DNA of 34,562 nucleotides, taken from the NCBI RefSeq assembly GCF_016863635.1, contig NZ_BOPG01000125.1:1-34562 (forward strand). Reading direction: 5' to 3'. The number at the start of each line of letters is the position of its first letter. Position 1 is the first letter of the stretch. Positions 8,827 through 16,133 of this stretch are shown here, one piece after another. This DNA is from Virgisporangium aurantiacum (lineage in GTDB: Bacteria; Actinomycetota; Actinomycetes; Mycobacteriales; Micromonosporaceae). Both the position numbers and the translations under genes were made by a program. The notes under the pieces are model-generated. The model was not told the DNA's origin, did not search any database, and saw only the letters and a list, made by a program, of their open reading frames with translations.

Positions 8827-9142
8827 CCAGCTCACGGTCATCAGGTGCGTCTCCCTATCGGAAGTTACATCGAGTCTCGTGAATTCCATCCTCCTGTCTC
8901 CAAGATCACGCGCGCTGTAATCGGCATGTTGGCGTGCACGCCGGGGGCCGAGGTCTACGTTGGTTCAACAAGATCGAGGAGCCAGCCACCATCCTTGCGG
9001 GTTCATGGCGGCCGGCTGCTTCCGAGCGATACGGGTCCGTTCAGCCGGACCATGGCTACTACGGTGGGTCACGCCCCGGCGCTATCGAACTGCGCTCACG
9101 GCGGCAGATGTCCGCGTTCCCGCCTCGCCGCTAACATGCCTC
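8827..9142. other. intergenic stretch with no supported gene
   Basis: Follows the transposase remnant. It contains a 12-base palindrome GGCGTGCACGCC at 8931-8942 and a TAACAT hexamer at 9132-9137 that could be a -10 for the next gene. Open frames here have no recognisable product. Confidence 0.5.
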
Positions 9143-9412
9143 ATGCCGGATGACACCGAGGATCGCGACTGGACCGTCGAAGAGCCGGGGCGCCCGTTTG
9201 AGCAGTGGCTCGACGACTACGCGGACTCCACGGCCACGGTCGATGCGCTTGGACAACTTGGCGCTCAGTGCCGCGACGCGGCAGATCGCCTGGTCGGCGA
9301 ATTGCTTGCTAGCGCCGGTAATCCGGCCGTGCGGGCCCGCCTCACACGGACACTCGGCTTCATGATTTACGACAGTTACCGGCTCGACGGTTGGGATGAG
9401 TACGAAGGTTGA
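9143..9412 (+). CDS. small acidic hypothetical protein
   Basis: 89 residues, strongly acidic at the start (MPDDTEDRDWTVEEPG), then helical: FEQWLDDYADSTATVDALGQL, CRDAADRLVGELLA, and a closing FMIYDSYRLDGWDEYEG. It has no signal peptide or membrane segment, and I do not recognise the family. ATG 9143 is six bases after a possible TAACAT -10, which would make the transcript leaderless. A strong hairpin follows its stop by 22 bases, which supports a real single-gene unit. Confidence 0.6.
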   Translation: MPDDTEDRDWTVEEPGRPFEQWLDDYADSTATVDALGQLGAQCRDAADRLVGELLASAGNPAVRARLTRTLGFMIYDSYRLDGWDEYEG

Positions 9413-9434
9413 TCGCGAGCGAAGGATAGTCAAC

Positions 9435-9472
9435 GTCCGATGATCCAGCGGCTCGCCACTGGATCATCGGAC
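9435..9472 (+). terminator. strong hairpin terminator
   Basis: A perfect 14-base inverted repeat (GTCCGATGATCCAG and CTGGATCATCGGAC) surrounds a ten-base loop, starting 22 bases after the stop at 9412. There is no T-run after it. Confidence 0.7.
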
Positions 9473-9561
9473 CCTCGAGCGCGACCGAACTGCGGCATGT
9501 GCGTGCGTCTACTGCGGCCGGCCCGTCAAACTGCCAGGACCGTCACCCGCCTCGCCAGCGG

Positions 9562-9792
9562 ATGAGCAAGCCTCACGACGATCCGCGCACGACGGGATGG
9601 GTCGCCGCAAATACCAATGCGCAGGCGTCATGTTGCCGTCACGTCGGCGAGCACCGCTGCTCGTCCCGCGTCGTACTCGGCGAGGGCAACTGGCTCCTTT
9701 GCGAACTGAGCGCGACAGCGCTGGCGGGACTGGTGGCCATCATCGCCGGTTCAGTCCTCGCCGCTCAACGCACCGAGCCGGCACCACCATGA
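9562..9792 (+). CDS. possible small single-pass membrane protein
   Basis: 76 residues. The N-terminal half is polar with several Cys and His (CCRHVGEHRC), and a hydrophobic segment near the C-terminus (LSATALAGLVAIIAGSVLAA) could span the membrane. Third-codon-position GC looks high enough for coding, but no ribosome site is clear. Its stop overlaps an ATG at 9789 that opens a frame running into the 3' end of the convergent reductase gene; I cannot support that second frame. The family is unrecognised. Confidence 0.35.
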   Translation: MSKPHDDPRTTGWVAANTNAQASCCRHVGEHRCSSRVVLGEGNWLLCELSATALAGLVAIIAGSVLAAQRTEPAPP

Positions 9793-9875
9793 CACCGAGC
9801 GCGTGGAGACGGCGCGGTCGATGGCCCGGTCTCGACCTGTTCGCCGACCGAGCGGCGGCCGCCATCGGCGAGCGC

Positions 9876-10556
9876 CTAACTGTCCTCCTGCTTCGGCAAA
9901 TAGCGCAGCACAACCACGTCGCCGACCGGGATGACCTCGGCCAGCTTCATGCGTCGGCGTGGGCCGCCCGGGTAGGCGGCAGGGTTGAGGAACGGGGGTG
10001 CTTCGGCCTGGCCGACGATCAGCGGCGCGATGGCTACGTGCAGTTCGTCGGCCAGTCCCTGGGACAGGAACGCGGTGTGGACAATGCTCCCGCCTTCCAC
10101 CATGAGCCGGGCAACCCCGCGGGTACCGAGGTCGTCGAGCATCCGGCCGAAGTCCAGTTCCGCTCCGACAGCGACGACGTCGGCCAGGCCGGCCAGCCGA
10201 TCGCGTAGCTTGTCGGCTGCCTCGTCGGTGGTGTAGGCGACCTTCTGGCCGCCGTGGTGCCAGAACTTGGCCGCCGGGTCCAGGTCGCCGGTGCGAGAGA
10301 TGGTCACCTTCAACGGGTACTCGGGCTTGCCCGCGTTCACCCGTTCGGCCCGGCGTTGTGGGCTGTTGACCAGAAGTCGTGGGTTGTCCGCCCGGATGGT
10401 GCCGGCCCCGATCAGGATGGCGTCGGACTCGGCGCGGACCTGGTCGACCCGGTCGAAGTCCTCCGGGTTGGACAGTAGGAGCCGGTCGGGGCTGGTGTCA
10501 TCGATGCGGCTGTCGATCGACGTGGCCACGCTGAGCAGCACGTAGGGGCGGGGCAT
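9876..10556 (-). CDS. RibD C-terminal/DHFR-fold reductase
   Basis: 226 residues, a single domain of the RibD C-terminal family, which reduces 5-amino-6-ribosylaminouracil phosphate or related pyrimidines and pterins with NADPH. Visible features are VLLSVATSIDSRIDD at the N-terminus, AILIGAGTIRADNPRLLV, LMVEGGSIVHTAFL and a closing PLIVGQAEAPPFL. There is no deaminase domain. ATG 10556 has GGAGG 11 bases upstream. It lies 28 bases after the regulator gene and is probably cotranscribed with it. It faces away from the operon that holds a thymidylate-synthase homologue, so a role in pyrimidine or folate chemistry of that pathway is plausible but unproven; a stray riboflavin-pathway paralogue is the alternative. 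Confidence 0.85.
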   Translation of the reverse strand: MPRPYVLLSVATSIDSRIDDTSPDRLLLSNPEDFDRVDQVRAESDAILIGAGTIRADNPRLLVNSPQRRAERVNAGKPEYPLKVTISRTGDLDPAAKFWHHGGQKVAYTTDEAADKLRDRLAGLADVVAVGAELDFGRMLDDLGTRGVARLMVEGGSIVHTAFLSQGLADELHVAIAPLIVGQAEAPPFLNPAAYPGGPRRRMKLAEVIPVGDVVVLRYLPKQEDS

Positions 10557-10584
10557 GTGGTTGTGATCCTCCGGGGTCGTTGGG

Positions 10585-12045
10585 CTATCGGGCGTTGGTG
10601 GTCAGGGCCTCGTGGAAGGCTGCCACAGGTGGGAGAGAACGCCACGGCGTCAGGTGCTGGTCGACCTCCACCAGCTCGTTGAGAATGCGAGCCGACGAGG
10701 TTTGCCTACCGACCGTCAGCGCCCGCATCGCCACTGCGGCGGCCTGCTCCGGCTCGCGTGCCCCGGTGTGCGCGGCCGCTTGTCGCGCCAGGTACACGCC
10801 CCGATCGCGGTGGTAACCGGCCGGCAGACGACCGATCGCGGTGGCGAAACCCTCCGCTGCCTGCCTCATCAGCCTGATCCCAGCGTCCGATCCGCCAGCG
10901 CTGGGCTGGTCGTCTTGGTGGTGGCGTCCAAGGACGGCCGTGCTACGGGCCTGGTGGACATCGATGTACGCATGATCCAACCAGGTTCCCCACTCGACGG
11001 TGGGGTCGACGTCGGTGGTGTCGATGAGGTGGCGTGCCCGGTCGTACGCGGCCGCGCACGCTGTCTCGTCCTGGCTCAGGGCGTGGCCGTGCGCGGCGTA
11101 TGTGGCGGCGATCGCGCCCAGGCGGGTACCCGGCCGAGCTGCCTCCTCGGCAGCTTGGCCCACATCGAGGGCCTCAGCGGGATCACCCATGTCCCCAGCG
11201 AGCTGCGCCTTGCGCGCGAGGACGAACGTGGTCAGGTCGGGGTCGCGGCCGATGTGTGACCACTCCAGCGCCCGGTCCGTCCAATACTGGGCGGCCGTGA
11301 AACTGCCGGCATCCTGGTGCAGCCAACCCGCGAACTCGGCGTAGGTCGCCTGCAACTGGACCAACCGGCGTCGGTCCCCACCCTCGACGCTGCTTCGCAG
11401 CGCCTGCATCAACCGGATCTGCTGCTCGACGGTGGGGATGACTACCCGGGGTCCGAGCAGGTTGTCGTTGTCGATGAGGACACGCCGGATCTGCTGCAAG
11501 TACTCGATCGGGTTCCCGTCCTGCGCTGCGAGGGCCGCCAGCTCGTGATCGGTACTCGCTGCTGCCGCTGAGGCCGGACCGACGCCGGCGACGGCGATCC
11601 CCGCGGCGGTCCCGGCGAACTTCAGGAGGACGCGGCGGGAGACCGACACCAGGATCACCTTTCCGTCGTGGAGCACGGGCAGAGAAACCGTGCCGTCTCC
11701 CCACGGTGAGGGATCTTCGGTCACCGTTGCCAGTTCTGGCCTGAAGTTGGCCTCATGGCCGCCGCGGTTGGCCTCATCGCGGTCTGCACCGGCTCCCTGC
11801 ATTGCCTCCCACAGCCTGATCAGCACGCCCGTGCCGCCGAGCTGCTGATCGCACAACTCTGCAACGTGCCGCGGTGGGATCCGCTCGCCGCGTTCGAATT
11901 TGCCCAGGTGTGACGCGTCGTAGAAAACGGCGGCACCGAGTGCGGACAGCGACAGGCCGTGCCGATCCCGCAGCGCGCGCAGTTCGGCGCCCCACAGGTG
12001 CACCGGTGACCTGTGCGGCGTCAGTACCCGCCTGGCCTGGCCCAA
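10585..12045 (-). CDS. HTH regulator with a TPR-like C-terminal region
   Basis: 486 residues from TTG 12045, chosen because AAGGAG lies five bases upstream; the open frame extends to GTG 12150. An XRE-type helix-turn-helix lies at about residues 15-70 (LWGAELRALRDRHGLSLSAL, then DASHLGKFERGERIPPRHV). A short hydrophobic part with SRRVLLKFAGTAAGIAV (about 136-155) resembles a Tat signal but is internal and typical of this actinobacterial regulator family. The rest is helical with TPR-like spacing. The gene diverges from the ten-gene operon across about 140 bases containing a palindrome, so it is the likely regulator of that operon and of its own unit with the reductase. Whether it activates or represses is unknown. 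Confidence 0.85.
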   Translation of the reverse strand: MGQARRVLTPHRSPVHLWGAELRALRDRHGLSLSALGAAVFYDASHLGKFERGERIPPRHVAELCDQQLGGTGVLIRLWEAMQGAGADRDEANRGGHEANFRPELATVTEDPSPWGDGTVSLPVLHDGKVILVSVSRRVLLKFAGTAAGIAVAGVGPASAAAASTDHELAALAAQDGNPIEYLQQIRRVLIDNDNLLGPRVVIPTVEQQIRLMQALRSSVEGGDRRRLVQLQATYAEFAGWLHQDAGSFTAAQYWTDRALEWSHIGRDPDLTTFVLARKAQLAGDMGDPAEALDVGQAAEEAARPGTRLGAIAATYAAHGHALSQDETACAAAYDRARHLIDTTDVDPTVEWGTWLDHAYIDVHQARSTAVLGRHHQDDQPSAGGSDAGIRLMRQAAEGFATAIGRLPAGYHRDRGVYLARQAAAHTGAREPEQAAAVAMRALTVGRQTSSARILNELVEVDQHLTPWRSLPPVAAFHEALTTNAR

Positions 12046-12132
12046 TACCGCTCCTTCACAAGGCCGATGGGGGCCGATGAGGGCCGCCCCATCGGGGCCT
12101 CGTTCCACGAATGTCGTCGCCAGATGCTCACA

Positions 12133-12152
12133 GTGTGGCCGAAACGCCACAC
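12133..12152. promoter_or_regulatory. palindromic operator candidate in the divergent promoter region
   Basis: GTGTGGC and GCCACAC form a perfect seven-base inverted repeat with a six-base centre, midway between the regulator start (12045) and the operon start (12189). The position suits binding by the divergent HTH regulator. Confidence 0.5.
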
Positions 12153-12188
12153 CGTTACGAGCCCATCGACGTGTCGGAGGTGGCCGAG

Positions 12189-12380
12189 ATGCTCTGGATG
12201 TTTGCGCTGATCGCTGTTGCCGCCGCCACGCTGACGCTCGGCTTCATGGTCGGGTTCGTGACGTTCAAACGGTCCCGACAGTGGTGTCCAGGGTGTGGGG
12301 CGGTGCTGCGCTGCCCCGAATGTCCGCGACACCCGATGCGCCATCCGGCCCTGTCGATCGTCGAGACGCGGACCTCATGA
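12189..12380 (+). CDS. 63-residue membrane protein with a zinc-ribbon-like tail
   Basis: The N-terminus is one membrane segment (about residues 3-26, FALIAVAAATLTLGFMVGFV), followed by KRSRQW and two CxxC knuckles (CPGC and CPEC, separated by six residues) that could bind zinc. ATG 12189 is chosen because GGAGG lies eight bases before it; an upstream ATG at 12111 would place the operator candidate inside the gene. The stop overlaps the epimerase start as ATGA, which supports its reality and makes it the first gene of the operon. I do not recognise the family. It could anchor pathway proteins at the membrane, but this is a guess. Confidence 0.65.
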   Translation: MLWMFALIAVAAATLTLGFMVGFVTFKRSRQWCPGCGAVLRCPECPRHPMRHPALSIVETRTS

Positions 12381-13465
12381 GCACGGCGATCCAGATGAAC
12401 GGACGCCCGAGCCCGGGATCGTGTCCGATACCGATCCCGCCCGGGAGTTCGGCTTCGCCGAAGGTCGTGGTAACCGGCGCGGCCGGTTTCATCGGCTCGC
12501 ATCTGGTCGACGCACTCCTTGCGACCGGACATGTGGTCGTCGGGGTAGACAGACGCAACCCGTGTAGCGACCTGCTTGCCGGGCTCAATCTCGCCGGCGC
12601 GGTGAACCATCCGAAGTTCACCTGGGTTGACGCCGACGTCGCGAACGCCAGCCTCGACGCCGTGCTGGACGGCGCCGACTGCGTCTTCCATCTCGCGGGT
12701 CTGCCGGGTGTCCGTAGATCCTGGGGCTGCGAGTTCGCGGCCTACGTCACTGCCAACATCGTCGCGACGGAACGCCTCGTCGCCGCGTGCGAGCGTGCAG
12801 GCGTTCGACGGCTTGTCTATGCCTCGTCGTCCAGCGTCTACGGTCCGACGACCGCCGCAAGCCGGGAGAGTGACCCGACCCGACCGATATCGCCGTACGG
12901 GATCACCAAGCTCGCGGGTGAGCTGCTGTGCCTTGCCCACGCGGTGCGGGCCGACAGTCGGCTAAGCGTGGTCGCGCTTCGGTACTTCACCGTGTACGGA
13001 CCTCGGCAGCGGCCCGACATGGCGATCGGCCGAATGCTGGCCGCGGCGCTGACCGGAAAACGGTACCCGTTGTTTGGCAACGGATCGCAGCGGCGCGAGT
13101 TCACCTACGTCAGCGACGTGGTGAACGCGACGATCGCCGCGTCCCGTCTCGAACAGCGCCACGCTGTGGTCAACGTCGGCGGTGGCGCGAGCGTCTCGAT
13201 AACCGACCTCCTGGGCATCGTCGGTGATCTCACCGGCAGGCCGGTGCCGCTGGCCGCCGTCGCCGCACAGCCCGGCGACGTGTGCGCGACGGCCGCCGAT
13301 CTGACCAACGCCCGTGCCTGCCTCGATTACCGACCGAGCGTCAACCTGCCGGTCGGATTGGCGCTTCACCTGGAGTGGCTGCGAGGGCTGCCAGCGCAGG
13401 TTCTGCGTCTGTATGAACCCATGTTCGAACCGTGTGCTGCGGAGGTGGCCTCGTGTACGTCTTGA
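12377..13465 (+). CDS. NAD-dependent sugar epimerase/dehydratase (extended SDR)
   Basis: 362 residues. After about 28 extra N-terminal residues comes the Rossmann motif GAAGFIG (34-40), then VFHLAGLPGVRRSW, the Ser-rich strand YASSSSVYG, and the catalytic YGITK (Tyr174, Lys178). VALRYFTVYGPRQRPDM and REFTYVSDVVNA are typical of nucleotide-sugar 4-epimerases and 4,6-dehydratases. The substrate is probably a nucleoside-diphosphate sugar, but the exact reaction cannot be read from sequence. It starts with an ATGA overlap and ends 13 bases inside the next gene. It likely supplies or modifies a sugar used by the operon's glycosyltransferase-like protein. Confidence 0.9.
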   Translation: MSTAIQMNGRPSPGSCPIPIPPGSSASPKVVVTGAAGFIGSHLVDALLATGHVVVGVDRRNPCSDLLAGLNLAGAVNHPKFTWVDADVANASLDAVLDGADCVFHLAGLPGVRRSWGCEFAAYVTANIVATERLVAACERAGVRRLVYASSSSVYGPTTAASRESDPTRPISPYGITKLAGELLCLAHAVRADSRLSVVALRYFTVYGPRQRPDMAIGRMLAAALTGKRYPLFGNGSQRREFTYVSDVVNATIAASRLEQRHAVVNVGGGASVSITDLLGIVGDLTGRPVPLAAVAAQPGDVCATAADLTNARACLDYRPSVNLPVGLALHLEWLRGLPAQVLRLYEPMFEPCAAEVASCTS

Positions 13466-14415
13466 CTGGCGACTCGGCGAACGATCTGTACACCGGGGTG
13501 TGCCGTGCGGTGCTGACCCAGGGACGTCGCGCCGCACCTCGGGGTATGGCGACCACCGAGCTGCTCGGTGCGCACCTGTGCCTGAACGACCCACGCCGCC
13601 GATTCGTATCGGTGCCACCGGCCAGGCTGCTCAACCCAGCGTTCGCGGTCGCTGAGGCGTTGTGGATCCTGTCCGGCTCCGACGACCCGTGGATCTTCAC
13701 CTACAACCGCAACCTGCGCCGCTACGCCGACAACGGCCGGCTGCACGGGGCGTACGGCCCACGGATGCGGCGGTGGCGCGGCGAAGTGGACCAGCTCCAA
13801 CGCGTCCGTGCTCTGCTGGCCAGGGACCCGGACAGCCGGCAGGCGGTCATCCAGATCTACGACCCGCAGCTCGACGCCCGAGGGCACCGGGATGTGCCGT
13901 GCACCTTGAACTATCGCTTCTTCGTCCGTCGCGGCCGTCTGGACATGCACATCACCATGCGCAGCAACGACGTGTGGCTCGGCCTGCCCTACGACCTGTT
14001 CACCGCAACGCTGTTGCAGGAGCTGATGGCCGGCTGGTTGGGCGTGGAGGTGGGTACGTACCACCACCACGTCGACTCCCTCCACCTGTATGCCCAGCAC
14101 CACGACAGCGCCGCTCAGGTCAGCGCTTCGACCGTCAACCCATCGCCGGCCATGCCCTCCCTTTCGGCGCCGCCCGACGACCTCACCGCGTTCCTGAACG
14201 CAGTCATCGCGGGCGAGCCGACTCTCGAAGCGACAACCGGGTGGAAGGAATTCGGTGCCGTCCTGGCCAGCTACCGCCTGTGGAGCGACGGTGAACGGTC
14301 GGCAGCCCGAGCGGCTGCCCTCGGCATCGGCGGCAACCTCGGCGAAGCACTGCACGGGTGGTACGACCACCTGACGCCTGCTTCCGCGGCCGTCGCGGAA
14401 GCAGGCGCCCAATGA
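13453..14415 (+). CDS. thymidylate-synthase-fold enzyme, probable (d)CMP 5-hydroxymethylase
   Basis: 320 residues; GTG 13453 has GGAGG seven bases upstream and overlaps the epimerase end. The catalytic Cys150 is in DVPCTLNYRF. The phosphate-binding motif is RSNDVWLGLPYDLF, and HLY (211-213) matches the HIY that contacts the ribose. With a constant offset of four from E. coli ThyA (Cys146, Arg166), the residue equivalent to Asn177 is Asp181. In T4 dCMP hydroxymethylase the same Asn is Asp, and it selects cytosine over uracil. So the likely reaction is transfer of a hydroxymethyl group from methylene-tetrahydrofolate to C5 of CMP or dCMP, as in MilA of mildiomycin biosynthesis. The ribose preference is not determined. 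It is coupled directly to a carbamoyltransferase, which could act on the new hydroxyl. A canonical thymidylate synthase is less likely. Confidence 0.85.
   Translation: MYVLTGDSANDLYTGVCRAVLTQGRRAAPRGMATTELLGAHLCLNDPRRRFVSVPPARLLNPAFAVAEALWILSGSDDPWIFTYNRNLRRYADNGRLHGAYGPRMRRWRGEVDQLQRVRALLARDPDSRQAVIQIYDPQLDARGHRDVPCTLNYRFFVRRGRLDMHITMRSNDVWLGLPYDLFTATLLQELMAGWLGVEVGTYHHHVDSLHLYAQHHDSAAQVSASTVNPSPAMPSLSAPPDDLTAFLNAVIAGEPTLEATTGWKEFGAVLASYRLWSDGERSAARAAALGIGGNLGEALHGWYDHLTPASAAVAEAGAQ
14375..14407 (+). promoter_or_regulatory. 14-bp hairpin over the start region of the carbamoyltransferase gene
   Basis: CGCCTGCTTCCGCG pairs perfectly with CGCGGAAGCAGGCG around a five-base loop. The 3' arm ends five bases before the ATG at 14412 and includes the only AGG-like ribosome site, within the last codons of the upstream gene. 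The hairpin could block initiation until a ribosome reading the upstream gene melts it. Confidence 0.5.
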
Positions 14416-16133
14416 CGCGCACCGGACGCAGCGTGGTCCTCGGGTTGTGCTCCTACACCCACGACTCGGCCGCTGCCCTCGTCGTCGACGACACTCTTGT
14501 CGGCTTCGCCGAAGAGGAACGGCTGACAGGCGACAAGCACACGGCCGTATTCCCGCAACAGGCGGTGCGGTGGCTGCTCGACACCGCCGGCCTGGACGCC
14601 GATGACGTGGATGTGGTGGCGTACAACTTCGACGGCCGCCGTTACCTCGACGCCGTTGTAACAACGGAACTGCTGGCCCGCATGCCGGCGACACGAGACC
14701 GGGCGCAGCCGAGGGCGGACAGCTTCCGCAAGGTGCACGACCGATTCGCACGCCGGATGGCCGACCTACGCGACCGGTTCCCGCGCGCCAGGATCGCGCC
14801 GACACTGCACCACCGAGCGCACGGCCTGTATGCGTTCGCGTCCAGCCACTACGACGCTGCAGCCGTGCTCGTCGTGGACAGCCTTGGCGAAGCCCAGACC
14901 ACCACCATCGGCGCTGCGGAACGGCTGGGCGGTGGTCGGTGCCGGTACGCCATCGCCGAGGACATCACCGACCCGGCATCGCTCGGCTACGCCTACGGCG
15001 CGATCACTGAACACCTCGGCTGGCGCCGCGGCGACGAGGAGGGCACCGTCATGGCGCTCGCCGCACTGGGCGACCCGGGCCGGTTCCGCGACCTCATGCG
15101 CGAAGCCATCCCGTTGACCCAGCACGGATTCAGCCTGGACCCGCGCTGGTTCCCGTTGCGGGTGCTGGCTCGGGGCTATCCCCGCGTCACGGAGGCGTTC
15201 GTGGCGGCGACCTGTGCGATCCGCGCCGCCGCCGACGATGTGCGACCCGTGCACGCCGATCTGGCCGCAGCACTCCAGGAACGTACCGAGCAGGTGATGG
15301 TGCACCTTGCCCGCCGTGCTCGCGCCCTGACCGGGGCGCGGCTGCTGTGCGTCGGCGGCGGCGTGGCCGCGAACTGCGTCGCCATCGGCAGGATCGTGGA
15401 GACCGGCCTGTTCGACGAGATCCATGTACCGCCGGCACCCGGTGACTCGGGCACCGCAATCGGTGCCGTCATCGCCGCATGCCTCGACAGCCACCATCCA
15501 CTGCCCGACGGCGTCGCCGGGCAGTGTTACCACGGCCCGGCCTACCCGACGATGGACCTCCCGAGTCATCCCCGCCCCGGCATGACCGCATACCGGCCCG
15601 CCGGCGCGGCCAAGCACTTCGCGCTCAGACTCGCTGAAGGTCACATCGTGGGTCTGTTCCACGGCCGACTGGAGGCCGGGCCACGGGCGTTGGGGAACCG
15701 GTCGATCCTGGCCTCGCCGCTGCGACCCGACATCGTGGACCGGCTCAACGCCAGCGTGAAGTTTCGCGAGCCGTTCCGCCCGTTCGCCCCGGTCGTGCTC
15801 GCCACAGCCGCGGCCGACTACTTCACCCTGGGGCAGCCGGCGCCGTACATGTCGATCGCCTCCGGCGTCACCGACCTCACCCGCGAGCGTCTGTCCACTG
15901 TGGTGCATGTGAACGGCACCGCCCGGGTCCAGATCGTCACACCGGACGCCAACCCGTTTCTCGCCGAGGTGCTGACCGAGTTCGCCGCACTCACCGGCCA
16001 TCCGGTCTTGATCAACACCTCGTTGAACGTGAAAGGCCAACCGATCTGCGGCACCCCGGACATGGCCCTCGATTGTCTCGCCGGCAGCGGGCTGGACGCG
16101 CTGATGCTGGAAGGCTGGTGGATCACGAAATGA
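14412..16133 (+). CDS. O-carbamoyltransferase, NodU/CmcH/TobZ family
   Basis: 573 residues, full length for the family. The N-terminal Kae1-like domain shows SYTHDSAAALV, FAEEERLTGDKHTAVFP, LHHRAH (132-137) and EEGTVMALAALG. The C-terminal domain starts near residue 385 and carries GRLEAGPRALGNRSILA, then REPFRPFAPVV. Family members make carbamoyl-AMP from carbamoyl phosphate and ATP in one domain and transfer the carbamoyl group to a substrate hydroxyl in the other. The likely acceptor here is the hydroxymethyl group made by the upstream enzyme, or a sugar hydroxyl; context cannot separate these. The start is an ATGA overlap with the upstream gene and the stop overlaps the next in the same way. 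Confidence 0.92.
   Translation: MTRTGRSVVLGLCSYTHDSAAALVVDDTLVGFAEEERLTGDKHTAVFPQQAVRWLLDTAGLDADDVDVVAYNFDGRRYLDAVVTTELLARMPATRDRAQPRADSFRKVHDRFARRMADLRDRFPRARIAPTLHHRAHGLYAFASSHYDAAAVLVVDSLGEAQTTTIGAAERLGGGRCRYAIAEDITDPASLGYAYGAITEHLGWRRGDEEGTVMALAALGDPGRFRDLMREAIPLTQHGFSLDPRWFPLRVLARGYPRVTEAFVAATCAIRAAADDVRPVHADLAAALQERTEQVMVHLARRARALTGARLLCVGGGVAANCVAIGRIVETGLFDEIHVPPAPGDSGTAIGAVIAACLDSHHPLPDGVAGQCYHGPAYPTMDLPSHPRPGMTAYRPAGAAKHFALRLAEGHIVGLFHGRLEAGPRALGNRSILASPLRPDIVDRLNASVKFREPFRPFAPVVLATAAADYFTLGQPAPYMSIASGVTDLTRERLSTVVHVNGTARVQIVTPDANPFLAEVLTEFAALTGHPVLINTSLNVKGQPICGTPDMALDCLAGSGLDALMLEGWWITK

Noticed and set aside
8931..8942. GGCGTGCACGCC palindrome as an operator
   Set aside because: Short GC-rich palindromes are common in this DNA and no gene start lies close.
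9789..10208. Frame starting with an ATGA overlap after the small membrane protein
   Set aside because: It runs antisense through the RibD-fold reductase gene and shows no conserved features beyond the first 30 codons.
11570..11650. Tat-like signal inside the HTH regulator
   Set aside because: The SRR motif is more than 130 residues from the N-terminus, after a DNA-binding domain, so export is not credible.
14766..16040. 424-codon minus-strand frame opposite the carbamoyltransferase
   Set aside because: Shadow of a well-supported gene; no family features.
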